A stretch of DNA of 64,000 nucleotides from Paenibacillus sonchi (GTDB lineage Bacteria > Bacillota > Bacilli > Paenibacillales > Paenibacillaceae): the NCBI RefSeq assembly GCF_016772475.1, contig NZ_CP068595.1:2480001-2544000 (forward strand), written 5' to 3'. This document shows, piece after piece, positions 54,872 through 64,000 of this stretch (its first letter is position 1; the number at the start of each line of letters is the position of its first letter). Both the position numbers and the translations under genes were made by a program. A model generated the notes under the pieces. It had not been told where the DNA came from. It searched no databases and saw nothing but the letters and a program-made list of their open reading frames with translations.

Positions 54872-55731
54872 ATGGAACAGTTGCTGCTGCATCTGCGCAA
54901 TTTGGGTTTCACAGAGATGGAATCCAAAATCATGGTCGAGCTGGCCACCAAAGGCCAGGCTTCGGGCTACGAAGTCGCCAAACAGCTCGGAGTATCAAGA
55001 TCCAACGTATATGCGGCGCTTCAGCGCCTGACCCAGCAAGGATATGTTAGATGCGGTGAAGGGGAACCGGCGCGCTACAGCGTGCTGGACCCGGAGGAGC
55101 TGGCGGCAATGATTTCCGGCAGGGTCCAGGCTTCGCTGGCATATATGGAAAGTGAAATGCCCCGCGGCGGACCGGTCAGCCCGTCCTTCTATAATGTGGA
55201 AGGCGACCGCAATGTGCTGGGGGCGCTGGTTCGCCAGCTGAATCTGGCCCGGCAGGAAATCGTGGTCGATGTATGGCGGGAGGAGGCCTCGCTGCTGCGC
55301 AATGAGCTGGAACAGGCTGAAATACGCGGAGTGAGGCTGCTGTGGGCTTTTGACGGCGGCAATGCGGCGACGGCTCCCTATCCGGCTTGGCCGCCTCTGG
55401 GCGGAAAGCTGCCGAGAAGCGGGGGGCGCAAGTTCTCTTTTGTCATTGACCGATGCTGGTGCATGCTGGGTATGCGCTATGAAGATGGAACCGCTCAGGC
55501 AGTGGTCACGGAGCATCCGGTGCTGGTGGAGCTTTTGCTGAACCACTTTACGCAGGAAATGGTGCTGTTTGAGCTGGAGGAAGATATGGGGCAGAACTCA
55601 CCAAGCGTTATGGCGAGCGCTACAGCCGTATTTACAGTAAATATGTGCTGCATGACCGGGCCGGGGAAGAACCGGAGGAACCGGACGAGCAGGCTGCGGG
55701 ACAACTGCGGTCGGAGGACGCGGCTGATTAG
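54872..55731 (+). CDS. TrmB-family transcriptional regulator; frame broken by one missing base near the end
   Basis: DNA-binding regulator, about 287 residues. The N-terminal winged helix is typical of TrmB: LLHLRNLGFTEMESKIMVEL, KGQASGYEVAKQLGVSRSNV and YAALQRLTQQGYVRCGEGEP. The body (NVLGALVRQLNLARQEIVVD, RNELEQAEIRGVRLLWAFDG) is the phospholipase D-like effector region. After ELEEDMG the written frame degenerates; one G added to G4 55588-55591 gives A-E-L-T-K-R-Y-G-E-R-Y-S-R and a stop at 55729-55731. Sugars are the usual ligands; the target here is unknown. The next gene starts 44 bp on. Confidence 0.88.
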
Positions 55732-55775
55732 GGACGCCAAAGCGGATCTGATATTAGCTTAGGGAGGTGAAAAGC

Positions 55776-56719
<944 letters not shown>

Positions 56720-56804
56720 GGTTATGCAGCGCGTGCACTGCCATATACGGACCCGACTTTTCCCTGTGCAGAAGCCCCGGATCAACGAATACACCATATT
56801 ACTA

Positions 56805-56859
56805 AAAAACAAACGAACCTGACCGCCACACTATTGTGGAGATAGGGTTCGTTTTGTTT
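56805..56859. terminator. Bidirectional terminator between xpt and the lipid kinase
   Basis: ACAAACGAACCT pairs with AGGGTTCGTTTTGTTT. T-rich tails occur on both strands. Confidence 0.8.
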
Positions 56860-56924
56860 GCTTAAAGGGATGTGCGGCATGGCTGGCGGTATACGGACGG
56901 ACGCGGCTGCAAAACGGATGCCAG

Positions 56925-57060
56925 CCAGAGTGTTTATTCGAGCAATCGGGCACGGATATGTGTTGATCCGGACACCAGCGCGCTTATTTGGGCAATTCAG
57001 CCCCGATATGCCCCGATATGCGATGTTACGGACACCGATGCGCTTATTTGCTAGATTAAC
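56925..57060 (+). repeat. Imperfect tandem repeat, about 50-60 bp units
   Basis: Successive units share TTATTTG or TTATTCGAGCAATC, CGATATG or CGGATATG, and GATCCGGACACC or GTTACGGACACC followed by AGCGCGCTTATTTG or GATGCGCTTATTTG. Two and a half units. No gene is supported in 56860-57091. Confidence 0.6.
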
Positions 57061-57091
57061 CGCTGCACCGTCTCCGGGTACGCCGCGCACC

Positions 57092-58033
57092 CTAGCCGCT
57101 CGCGGAGCAGGGCCCGGCTGCGCCCTGCTCACTGGCGAGCGGCGAGAGCACGCGCAGCGCGCCCGGTTCGCAGCGCACGGCCTGCGGCACCGTGCCGAGG
57201 CTCTCGCCGTCGCCGATGGCCTGGCGCGGCTCCGCAAAGCGGACGGCTGCGCTGTGTCCGCTCAGCATGGTCACGAAGGGCAGCTGCGTATGCCTGCCCT
57301 TCACGACCGTGGGGAGCAGCCGCAGCAGCTGTCCGCGGCTGAGCCCGTGCACGACGCAGACGTCGAGCAGGCCGTCGCCGGCCTTCGCCTGCGGGCAGAT
57401 CAGGAGCCCGCCGCCGTAGCTGGGCAGGTTGCAGATCGAGACCAGCCAGGCCTTCTCGAAGGCCTGCTCTTTCCCGTCGCAGGTGATGCTCACGCGGCAG
57501 GGCTTGAAGGTCATCAGCGTATGCAGAATGCCGATGAGGTAGGCCAGCCGGCCGGCCCCGATAGCGTTGCACAGCCGCTTGTACCGGCTGCGGTTCACAT
57601 TGACGGCCACCTGGGCGTCAAAACCGCTGGCCACGGCGGTCAGCGTCAGGCCGTCCGCGCCTGACAGCAGGTCCGCTTCCAGGCAGCGGTCCTGCAGCGC
57701 GGCGTCCAGCGCGGCCCCGGCTGCCAGCGGGATGCCGAAGCCGCGGGCGGTGTCGTTGCCGGAGCCGGCGGGAATCACCGCCAGCGCCACGCCTCTGCGC
57801 CGCAGTGCGCCCAGCACGCTGTGGATCGTCCCGTCGCCGCCGACGACGATGGCGGCGCGCCAGTCCTCGCGCCGGGCCAGCGCGTGCAGCACCTGGGACT
57901 CGGCGCTGTCCGCGCTTTGCGTGAACAGCGCTTCGTAAGCGGTGCCTCGGGCCTGAAGCATCGCTTCCACGGCGTGCCAGGTACGCCCTCCGGCGCCTCC
58001 GCCGGAGCGGGGATTTATGATCAATAGATACAT
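57092..58033 (-). CDS. Diacylglycerol kinase-family lipid kinase (YegS/BmrU-like)
   Basis: Phosphorylates a membrane lipid such as diacylglycerol or a related lipid, 313 residues. Motifs are LLIINPRSGGGAGGRTWHAV, AIVVGGDGTIHSVLGALRRR (GGDGT), LAVIPAGSGNDTARGFGIPL and CNLPSYGGGLLICPQAKAGD. The gene is strikingly GC-rich compared with its neighbours. The start ATG 58033 has GGAGGAA upstream. The shared leader element lies 34-108 bp before the start. Single-gene unit. Confidence 0.92.
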   Translation of the reverse strand: MYLLIINPRSGGGAGGRTWHAVEAMLQARGTAYEALFTQSADSAESQVLHALARREDWRAAIVVGGDGTIHSVLGALRRRGVALAVIPAGSGNDTARGFGIPLAAGAALDAALQDRCLEADLLSGADGLTLTAVASGFDAQVAVNVNRSRYKRLCNAIGAGRLAYLIGILHTLMTFKPCRVSITCDGKEQAFEKAWLVSICNLPSYGGGLLICPQAKAGDGLLDVCVVHGLSRGQLLRLLPTVVKGRHTQLPFVTMLSGHSAAVRFAEPRQAIGDGESLGTVPQAVRCEPGALRVLSPLASEQGAAGPCSASG

Positions 58034-58066
58034 GTATGTTCCTCCAGCCTGCAGATGGATATGTCC

Positions 58067-58141
58067 AAATATAAGAATGTAAATGTTCCATGCTATTTAT
58101 TATCCTTATATTTCTCACTGAAACGGGTACCGTTTCTGCTT
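58067..58141 (-). repeat. Shared leader element, copy 2
   Basis: Same architecture as 53807-53904 but with the upper hairpin reduced to AAACGGTACCCGTTT. AAATATAAG and CTTATATTT are again 29 bases apart. Confidence 0.75.
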
Positions 58142-58236
58142 GTGATTTCATTGTACGGAGGAACGGGGCAAAAGGGAATCTTTTTAACAGGGCAATAACA
58201 ACCAGCAAGGTTCCAAAAAGGCCTATTAGCGGCAGG

Positions 58237-58596
58237 CTACGGCTGGCGGAGCTGTCGTTCAGCGATATCTCCCGCCCAAGGCAGCCTATACCACCTTCCG
58301 CCCAGTGCGTGGTAGATCATAAGCAGCCATACGGCGAACGAGCACAGGGAGATAAGGGAGGCGGCCAGTGGGCCCAGCAGCGGAATGAATCCGCACAGCA
58401 CATGGGCAACCATCAGCGCACCGAAGGCGATCAGCGACTGCAGCGCATGGAAAAGGACGAAACGGCTGCGCTTTTCGAGGGCAAGAAAAACAATCCCGCC
58501 AATGAAAGGGAAAAAGTAACAGAGGGCAGCGGCGATATGATCCGGTATTCCGGTGGAGGATCTGATAGGGGACAAGGGCTCACTCTCCTTGGACAT
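58237..58596 (-). CDS. DUF4870-like small membrane protein
   Basis: The 119 residues hold three or four hydrophobic segments (HIAAALCYFFPFIGGIVFLA, LQSLIAFGALMVAHVLCGFI, LISLCSFAVWLLMIYHALGG) with the family's FVLFHALQSL motif after the first pair. It ends in a short polar tail. No clear RBS is seen before the ATG. Function unknown. It lies upstream of the lipid kinase on the same strand, separated by about 200 bp and a leader, so probably not co-translated. Confidence 0.8.
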   Translation of the reverse strand: MSKESEPLSPIRSSTGIPDHIAAALCYFFPFIGGIVFLALEKRSRFVLFHALQSLIAFGALMVAHVLCGFIPLLGPLAASLISLCSFAVWLLMIYHALGGRWYRLPWAGDIAERQLRQP

Positions 58597-59239
58597 GGTG
58601 GAAGAAGGCAGATTGCCATTTTTCTGCTTCCCTACAATTCTATGAGTGATAGGTACAAAGTATGTGGTTCCAGGCCTCTAAAGCTAATCAGATTGCCGGG
58701 AACCGCCGATGTAACTAATAGGCCCACCCCGGAGGGGACGGAAAGCACCACAAGAGACTTTGGTGAACGGCTGATATTTTTGCCAGTCCTGGGCATTCTA
58801 ACATTATAAGCAACAGTCCAGCCAGTCCTGAGAATTTCTGCTTTCAGCGAGTGTTCGCCACCCTAACCTGCCTTGGAAGGTAAAATGTATAAAATAATTC
58901 ACTTCGCACATTTTACATGGAAAGGTGGAACTTGGACGGGAATATGATACAATATAACGATAAGGCCCGAAAGGAGTGATTCAGCAAGTGGCTCTTCGGG
59001 TACAAAAGTGTCTAAGGGGTCCCAATGGATAGGACGTCCTTATTCTCAGCCCAAATCACGACGAACCTGCTTCACCGGCGAGACGGAATTCCTTACACCG
59101 GAATATTGTATTGGCGGATAATGCAAGCTGCGTATGTGTATGGTTTCTGACACTTGCATTTCAAGGTTACGGCGAACTTTTCATCATGCATTCTCTACAA
59201 CGGAGCATTCATTTTCAATGTTTTGGGAGGGAACTGATC
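58597..59239 (+). other. Intergenic region with a structured leader and a 14-codon ORF
   Basis: No full gene supported. At 58970-59010 CCCGAA pairs with TTCGGG and encloses AAGGAGTGATTCAGCAA followed by a GTG that opens a 14-codon ORF (MALRVQKCLRGPNG), so the RBS could be sequestered. Further hairpins (e.g. TTCCTTACACCGGAA) follow up to the 59240 gene. Confidence 0.4.
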
Positions 59240-59428
59240 ATGGCAAGTAAAGGTCATAACGAAGTCAAGGAAAGTCTGCGGGAAATGACACGAATTTTCC
59301 GGCCCAAAGATCCCAAGAAATTTGTAAAGGAGTACGTCCGGAAGTATCGGATTACGGGAGGCTACGAAGAGGAGCTGACCATGGTCGTGGAGCATGAGCT
59401 GGTGAGAATGAACTCATCCGTCTCCTAA
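59240..59428 (+). CDS. Small conserved-looking protein of unknown function
   Basis: 62 residues from ATG 59240 with GGGAGG 8 bases upstream. Sequence MASKGHNEVKESLREMTRIF, then RPKDPKKFVKEYVRKYRITG and a Glu-rich end. Highly charged, helical and soluble. Longer in-frame starts (from 59111) have no RBS. Followed by a terminator, so monocistronic. Confidence 0.75.
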   Translation: MASKGHNEVKESLREMTRIFRPKDPKKFVKEYVRKYRITGGYEEELTMVVEHELVRMNSSVS

Positions 59429-59505
59429 ACAACAGACAGGAACCGGTGCTTGCTGATTTTTGGAAAAACATCAATCTGAGTAATTACATCCATGAGGATT
59501 CTCAT

Positions 59506-59547
59506 AAACCGTGCCCGGGCAGCTTGCTGCCGGAATCGGTTTTTTTT
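59506..59547 (+). terminator. Intrinsic terminator before the cta operon
   Basis: AAACCG pairs with CGGTTT and the inner GGGCAG with CTGCC, followed by T. Confidence 0.85.
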
Positions 59548-59712
59548 GTTTGTCTGCTTGCCCCAGAACAGCCAGTCCCTTCAAAATAGTCAAATGAATT
59601 AATATACACAATTAGATATGTATGCGTTTTATTCATTATAGCAGACTTTCTGGTATTTTTGAAAGCGTTCTTAAATCCAGTAAAGACAAGACTTTATACT
59701 TCCAAAAAACAA

Positions 59713-59762
59713 TTGTGAATTTGTTGTGAACGATTGACAAAACACCCCTTCAAACTTATATT
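59713..59762 (+). promoter_or_regulatory. ctaCDEF promoter with ResD-like direct repeats
   Basis: TTGACA at 59734, 17 bp, TATATT at 59757. Immediately upstream TTGTGAAT (59713) and TTGTGAAC (59724) repeat at 11-bp spacing, resembling the B. subtilis ResD motif TTTGTGAAT. ResD binding is inferred. Confidence 0.65.
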
Positions 59763-59830
59763 AATAGTGATTGTTATAATTGACAGGATAATACTCTAAT
59801 CTACGAAATCGGGAAAAGCGGGGTAGATCA

Positions 59831-60880
59831 ATGATGAAAACGTGGCAGGCTGGAAAGCGGCTTCTTCCCATGACCGCAGCACTTGGACTCATACTTGCCG
59901 GATGCGGGCGGGAGGACCTGTCGGTGCTTCGTCCTCAAGGACCGGCGGCGGAAAGCTCGTTCGATCTGATGAAGCTGTCGATCACTATCATGATTGTTGT
60001 ACTGCTGATCGTCTTTTCCATTGCAGCCTATGTCCTGGTCCGTTTCCGGCGCAAACCGGATCAGAGAGAGATGCCCGAGCAGGTGGAGGGCAGCTTCAAG
60101 CTGGAAGTGCTCTGGACGATCATTCCGCTGATACTGGTAGTTGTGCTGGCAGTTCCCACGGTTAAGGCCGTGTTTGCTGCCGGGGATGATCACTCGAACG
60201 ACAAAAATGCAATTAAGGTTAAAGTGACAGGACACCAGTACTGGTGGGAATTCGAGTATACCGACTACGGAGTAACGACTGCGCAGGATCTGGTGATCCC
60301 TGCCGGGAAGGATATCGCTTTTGAGCTGAGTACGAAGGATGTGCTGCATTCCTTCTGGGTCCCTTCGCTTTCCGGAAAAATGGATACCAACCCTGATGGA
60401 ACAACGAACCGGTTCAGTTTCAGTGCGCCCAATGAAGGCGTTTACCGGGGCAAATGCGCAGAGCTCTGCGGACCCTCCCATGGCTTTATGGAGTTCAAGG
60501 TGAAATCCGTCAGCGAAGCGGCGTTTGAGAAATGGGTCAACTCTATGAAGGCTCCGGCTGTGCTGCCGGAAGATCCGGCTCTGGCCGAGAAATTCAAATC
60601 CCAGTGCCTCACCTGCCATGCCGCAGGGGATATGCCGGATTTGTCGAGTGCGCCCAATCTGACCGGAATCGGCTCGCGGGAGTCCGTGGCCGGGATCTTG
60701 CTGAACGACGATACAGGGGTGGACGGAGCGCCGGTACTGGAGAATCTTAAGACCTGGCTGCATGATACCGCAGGCGTGAAACCCGGTAACAAGATGCCTG
60801 ATCCTAAGAAAGATATGGGCTTAAGTGATGAAGAAATAGATGGAATTGCCGAGTTTTTGGCCGGCTACACGCTGGACTAG
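59831..60880 (+). CDS. ctaC: Cytochrome c oxidase subunit II with fused cytochrome c
   Basis: Accepts electrons and passes them to subunit I, 349 residues. It has a lipoprotein signal (LGLILAGC), two transmembrane helices and the CuA site (HSFWVPSLSGKMDTNPD and CAELCGPSHGFM). The C-terminal cytochrome c domain has heme motif CLTCH and a Met ligand in GNKMPDPKKDMGLSDEEIDG, making a caa3-type enzyme. First gene of ctaCDEF; ctaD follows after 51 bp. In this organism it gives an aerobic route that complements the EET route at 26-39 kb. Confidence 0.95.
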   Translation: MMKTWQAGKRLLPMTAALGLILAGCGREDLSVLRPQGPAAESSFDLMKLSITIMIVVLLIVFSIAAYVLVRFRRKPDQREMPEQVEGSFKLEVLWTIIPLILVVVLAVPTVKAVFAAGDDHSNDKNAIKVKVTGHQYWWEFEYTDYGVTTAQDLVIPAGKDIAFELSTKDVLHSFWVPSLSGKMDTNPDGTTNRFSFSAPNEGVYRGKCAELCGPSHGFMEFKVKSVSEAAFEKWVNSMKAPAVLPEDPALAEKFKSQCLTCHAAGDMPDLSSAPNLTGIGSRESVAGILLNDDTGVDGAPVLENLKTWLHDTAGVKPGNKMPDPKKDMGLSDEEIDGIAEFLAGYTLD

Positions 60881-60931
60881 AGCTTACATTCTGCATTGGA
60901 AGCAGCTATATTCGAAAAGGGGGTACGAACC

Positions 60932-62848
60932 TTGGCTCAAGCAGCGCAGTCCCTGAATCCATCACCGCCTTTGAGGCATGGCCACAGCGTGAAACGCCAT
61001 ACCGGACTGATGGACTGGATTACCACCGTCGATCATAAAAAGATAGCGATTTTGTACCTGTGGGCCGGAGGCTTGTTTTTTGGCATCGGGGGACTTGAGG
61101 CCATTCTGATCCGTATCCAGCTGATCAAGCCGATGAATACCTTTCTGGATGCCCAGACCTTCAACGAACTGATCACCATGCACGGCACAACCATGATTTT
61201 TCTTGGCGTCATGCCGGTGATCTTCGCACTGATGAACGCGGTAATTCCGCTGCAGATCGGTGCGCGCGATGTCGCCTTTCCGTTTCTGAATGCGCTGGGC
61301 TTTTGGACCTTCCTGTTCGGCGGGGTTCTGCTCAACCTCAGCTGGATCATGGGCGGTGCGCCAGATGCCGGCTGGACCTCGTATACTCCGTTGTCCACTA
61401 CCCAGTACAGCGGCACACATGGGGTGGATTTCTACACCATCGGGCTGCAGATTGCCGGTCTCGGGACGCTGATCGGGGGCATTAACTTTCTGGCTACCAT
61501 CATTACGATGCGTGCGCCGGGCATGTCCTTTATGCGGATGCCGATGTTCGTCTGGGCCAGCTTCATTACTTCTGCGATTATTTTGTTTGCTTTTCCCGCT
61601 ATTACAGTCGGGCTGGTGCTGCTTACATTCGACCGGATTCTCGAAGCTAATTTCTTCGATACCTCGGCAGGCGGAAACTCGGTGCTCTGGCAGCATATCT
61701 TCTGGATCTTCGGTCATCCCGAAGTATACATTCTGATCCTCCCGGCCTTTGGCATCATCTCGGAGGTCATCCCGACCTTCGCGCGCAAGCGCCTGTTCGG
61801 CTACAGCTCCATGGTATTTGCCACGATCCTGATCGCTTTTCTGGGCTTCATGGTCTGGGCGCATCATATGTTCACCACCGGCCTGGGCCCGGTAGCGAAC
61901 GCCCTGTTCTCGGTATCGACCATGCTGATTGCCGTACCAACCGGGATCAAAATTTTCAACTGGCTGTTCACCATGTGGGGCGGTCAGGTGCGGTTTACTA
62001 CCCCCAACCTGTTCGCGGTCGGCTTTATTCCCACTTTTACGATGGGGGGCGTCACCGGGGTCATGCTGGCCTCAGCGCCTGCCGATTTTCAGTTTCATGA
62101 TACGTATTTTGTTGTTGCGCATTTCCATTATGTCATTGTCGGCGGTCTGGTGCTCGGCCTGTTTGCCGGGCTGCATTACTGGTGGCCGAAGATGTTCGGG
62201 CGGATGCTGAACGAAACCTTGGGCAAATGGACCTTCTGGACCTTTATAATCGGCTTCCATCTCACCTTCTTCGTGCAGCATTTCCTGGGACTGATGGGGA
62301 TGCAGCGCCGCGTATTCACCTATCTGCCGAACCAGCAGTTTGACCTGCTGAATCTCATTAGTACGATCGGGGCGGGATTGATGGGTGTGGGGATGCTTAT
62401 TTTCCTCACAAATATTTTCCTGACTTCACGAAAGCCGGCAGACGCGCCAGATGATCCTTGGGAAGACGGCCGCACGCTGGAGTGGACGATTTCCTCGCCG
62501 CCGCCGGAATACAATTTCAAACAGACTCCGCTGGTGCGCGGGCTGGATGCCTTCTGGAAGGAAAAAACCTCGGGCCATAAAACTATGACTCCTGCAGAGC
62601 CGGTCGGTCCGATTCATATGCCATCGGCAACGATATTGCCGTTCCTGATGTCAGTCGGCATCTTTATTGCCGGCCTGGGCTTCATGTTCAGCCGTGATGA
62701 CTTCGGGAATGCGTTCATGGGCTTTATGTTCAATAATTATCTTGTTACAGCCATCGGGCTGGTGATTACCTTCGGGTCGATGCTGCTGCGGTCGCTCTAT
62801 GATGATCACGGCTGGCATATCGAGCCTGAAGAGCTGGAAGGACGGTGA
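60932..62848 (+). CDS. ctaD: Cytochrome c oxidase subunit I
   Basis: Catalytic heme-copper subunit, about 638 residues with 12 or more helices. Heme and copper ligands are seen in LITMHGTTMIF (heme a His), HIFWIFGHPEVYILILP (CuB His and cross-linked Tyr), HHMFTTGL and HYVIVGGLVLGL. It starts with TTG 60932 (AAGGGGG 9 bases upstream) rather than the further open frame. It has the C-terminal extension (SGHKTMTPAEPVGPIHMPSA and extra helices) found in Gram-positive oxidases. Confidence 0.96.
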   Translation: MAQAAQSLNPSPPLRHGHSVKRHTGLMDWITTVDHKKIAILYLWAGGLFFGIGGLEAILIRIQLIKPMNTFLDAQTFNELITMHGTTMIFLGVMPVIFALMNAVIPLQIGARDVAFPFLNALGFWTFLFGGVLLNLSWIMGGAPDAGWTSYTPLSTTQYSGTHGVDFYTIGLQIAGLGTLIGGINFLATIITMRAPGMSFMRMPMFVWASFITSAIILFAFPAITVGLVLLTFDRILEANFFDTSAGGNSVLWQHIFWIFGHPEVYILILPAFGIISEVIPTFARKRLFGYSSMVFATILIAFLGFMVWAHHMFTTGLGPVANALFSVSTMLIAVPTGIKIFNWLFTMWGGQVRFTTPNLFAVGFIPTFTMGGVTGVMLASAPADFQFHDTYFVVAHFHYVIVGGLVLGLFAGLHYWWPKMFGRMLNETLGKWTFWTFIIGFHLTFFVQHFLGLMGMQRRVFTYLPNQQFDLLNLISTIGAGLMGVGMLIFLTNIFLTSRKPADAPDDPWEDGRTLEWTISSPPPEYNFKQTPLVRGLDAFWKEKTSGHKTMTPAEPVGPIHMPSATILPFLMSVGIFIAGLGFMFSRDDFGNAFMGFMFNNYLVTAIGLVITFGSMLLRSLYDDHGWHIEPEELEGR

Positions 62849-62854
62849 GCGGAC

Positions 62855-63481
62855 ATGACAACGGCACATGCCGAAGGTGCGGCGGGTAATCTTCCGCACG
62901 AACCTGAAAAAGCAACCCTGGAGGGACGCAACAAGGTGCTGGCCTTTTGGCTGTTCCTGGGCGGGGAGTCGGTACTGTTCGGAACCCTGTTCGCCACCTT
63001 CCTGGCACTGCGGAACCAGACCAATGAAGGCCCGTCGGCGAATGATCTGTTCCATCTGCCGCTGGTGGCGGCTGCAACCTTCCTCCTGCTGGTCAGCAGT
63101 CTGACCAGTGTGTTCGCCATTCAGGCCATGCACAGGGGAAAGGTGACGGTACTTCGCAACTGGCTGCTGGTTACGGTATTTCTGGGACTATGCTTTCTGG
63201 TGCTGGAAATCTATGAATTCAGCGTATATGTAAGACATGAGGAGTTCGGCATGACCACCAGCGCCTTCAGCTCGGCGTTCTACACACTGGTTGGCTTTCA
63301 CGGCGCGCATGTGGCTTTTGGCATCCTCTGGATTTCCGTGTTGATCGGGCAGCTTGCGCGCAAGGGGCTTACGGTCGTAACCGCGCCCAAAATTTATGTT
63401 TCCGCCATGTACTGGCATTTTATTGATGTGGTATGGGTCTTTATCTTTACCGTCGTATACCTGCTCGGAAAGGTGGGGTAA
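62855..63481 (+). CDS. ctaE: Cytochrome c oxidase subunit III
   Basis: Structural subunit of the oxidase, 208 residues with five helices, including LAFWLFLGGESVLFGTLFAT, FYTLVGFHGAHVAFGILWIS and YWHFIDVVWVFIFTVVYLLG, all family signatures. The start ATG 62855 lies 6 bp after the ctaD stop. The short form (five helices) is normal for this lineage. Confidence 0.95.
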   Translation: MTTAHAEGAAGNLPHEPEKATLEGRNKVLAFWLFLGGESVLFGTLFATFLALRNQTNEGPSANDLFHLPLVAAATFLLLVSSLTSVFAIQAMHRGKVTVLRNWLLVTVFLGLCFLVLEIYEFSVYVRHEEFGMTTSAFSSAFYTLVGFHGAHVAFGILWISVLIGQLARKGLTVVTAPKIYVSAMYWHFIDVVWVFIFTVVYLLGKVG

Positions 63482-63483
63482 CC

Positions 63484-63810
63484 ATGGCGACTGAACAGCA
63501 TTCCGCTTCGAGCGGCGCGGTGAAGCACCGCCACCGGCAGGAAGGGCCGCAGCGGCATATTGTGGTATTTGCCTTCTCTGTCGTTTTGACGCTGATTGCC
63601 TTTGCGGCTGTAGCCGCCGGGGGTGTCAATGCCACATTTGCCGTGATCCTGCTGCTGGTGATGGCAGTGCTTCAGGTATTCCTGCAAATGGGCTTTTGGA
63701 TGCATCTCAAGGACAAAGGGCACCTGCTGCCCATAATATTTATGCTGGGCGGCTTTTTTATCGCTGGAACCTGCATTGTGATGGCGCTCTACTGGGTATG
63801 GTGGGATTAG
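63484..63810 (+). CDS. ctaF: Cytochrome c oxidase subunit IV
   Basis: Small membrane subunit (COX4 pro/CyoD-like), 108 residues with three helices. Family segment is LQVFLQMGFWMHLKDKGHLL. The ATG is 2 bp after ctaE, with AAGGTGGGG upstream. It ends the operon before a clear terminator. Confidence 0.93.
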   Translation: MATEQHSASSGAVKHRHRQEGPQRHIVVFAFSVVLTLIAFAAVAAGGVNATFAVILLLVMAVLQVFLQMGFWMHLKDKGHLLPIIFMLGGFFIAGTCIVMALYWVWWD

Positions 63811-63825
63811 CGGTTGCATAGGGGC

Positions 63826-63846
63826 GGCGGCGATGCCGCCTTTTTT
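63826..63846 (+). terminator. Terminator of ctaCDEF
   Basis: GGCGGC, GAT, GCCGCC, then six T. Confidence 0.95.
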
Positions 63847-63929
63847 GCATGAGGAGAGCGGCTTGCTGCTAAATGGTATAATGGGAGCAGTATGCGGGCA
63901 GGGGGCTCTATACAGGGGGTTAACAAACT

Positions 63930-64000
63930 AAATTGTTGGGGAACCGAGGGGTTAGTGGGAAGAGTAAGTGGAAAAAGTCCACTTAATTTCCGCGTTTCAG
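63930..64000. repeat. Interspersed repeat related to the 34-35 kb family
   Basis: TTAGTGGGAAGAGTAAGTGG followed by AAAAAGTCCACTTAATTTC, with an inner palindrome AAGTGGA/TCCACTT. It shares the ACTTTTTCCACT-type core with the repeats at 34-35 kb. It runs to the window edge. Confidence 0.55.

Noticed and set aside
57618..58208. Arg/Ala-rich minus-strand open frame overlapping the lipid kinase
   Set aside because: It is an out-of-frame reading of the GC-rich kinase gene.

Overview
The window is a 64 kb piece of a low-to-mid-GC Gram-positive chromosome. It is most like Paenibacillus, judged from gene content only: Lpl-type sugar ABC transporters paired with YesM/YesN-type two-component genes, two-part heptaprenyl diphosphate synthase, a caa3-type oxidase whose subunit II carries a cytochrome c tail, an LPxTG surface protein, a RelP-type alarmone synthetase, strong AGGAGG-like ribosome binding sites and TTG starts.

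Layout. 1-4550: a ribonucleotide reductase operon on the minus strand (nrdD, nrdG, class I alpha subunit running off the left edge). Its leader stacks an 11-bp-phased array of DnaA-box-like 9-mers, a promoter with two NrdR boxes, an adenosylcobalamin riboswitch and an intrinsic terminator. 4.7-6.5 kb: a thiamine-binding protein, a sugar isomerase-like protein, tRNA-Thr(CGT) and a small membrane protein. 6.8-16.2 kb: a minus-strand carbohydrate uptake block (solute-binding lipoprotein, two permeases, response regulator, histidine kinase, large FAD oxidoreductase). 16.4-25.8 kb: small proteins, a c-di-GMP-I riboswitch in front of an LPxTG surface protein with a long Thr-Pro repeat stalk, a complete IS4-family insertion with target duplication, an alpha/beta hydrolase and an HD-GYP protein.

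26.0-39.7 kb is the most interesting part. Two convergent gene sets together look like a flavin-based extracellular electron transfer (EET) locus. The plus-strand set is eetA-like, eetB-like, ecfA1, ecfA2, ecfT, a U32 protein, an aminotransferase and a UbiA prenyltransferase. The minus-strand set is a pplA-like FMN-binding lipoprotein, ndh2-like dehydrogenase, and heptaprenyl diphosphate synthase components 1 and 2. Dyad operators of the FNR/CRP/Rex type lie upstream of the pplA-like gene.

40-56.7 kb holds housekeeping and accessory genes: CsbD, an orphan histidine kinase, an MFS transporter, RidA, GH31 glucosidase, SNF2 helicase with a SWIM-like partner, RelP, a TrmB regulator and Xpt. 57-64 kb holds a lipid kinase and the ctaCDEF cytochrome c oxidase operon.

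Quality warning: ten genes or gene pairs need a total of eleven one-base insertions, almost all in homopolymers, to restore a family-like reading frame. All are losses of one base. I read them as sequencing or assembly deletions rather than real pseudogenes, and each entry says where its frame breaks.
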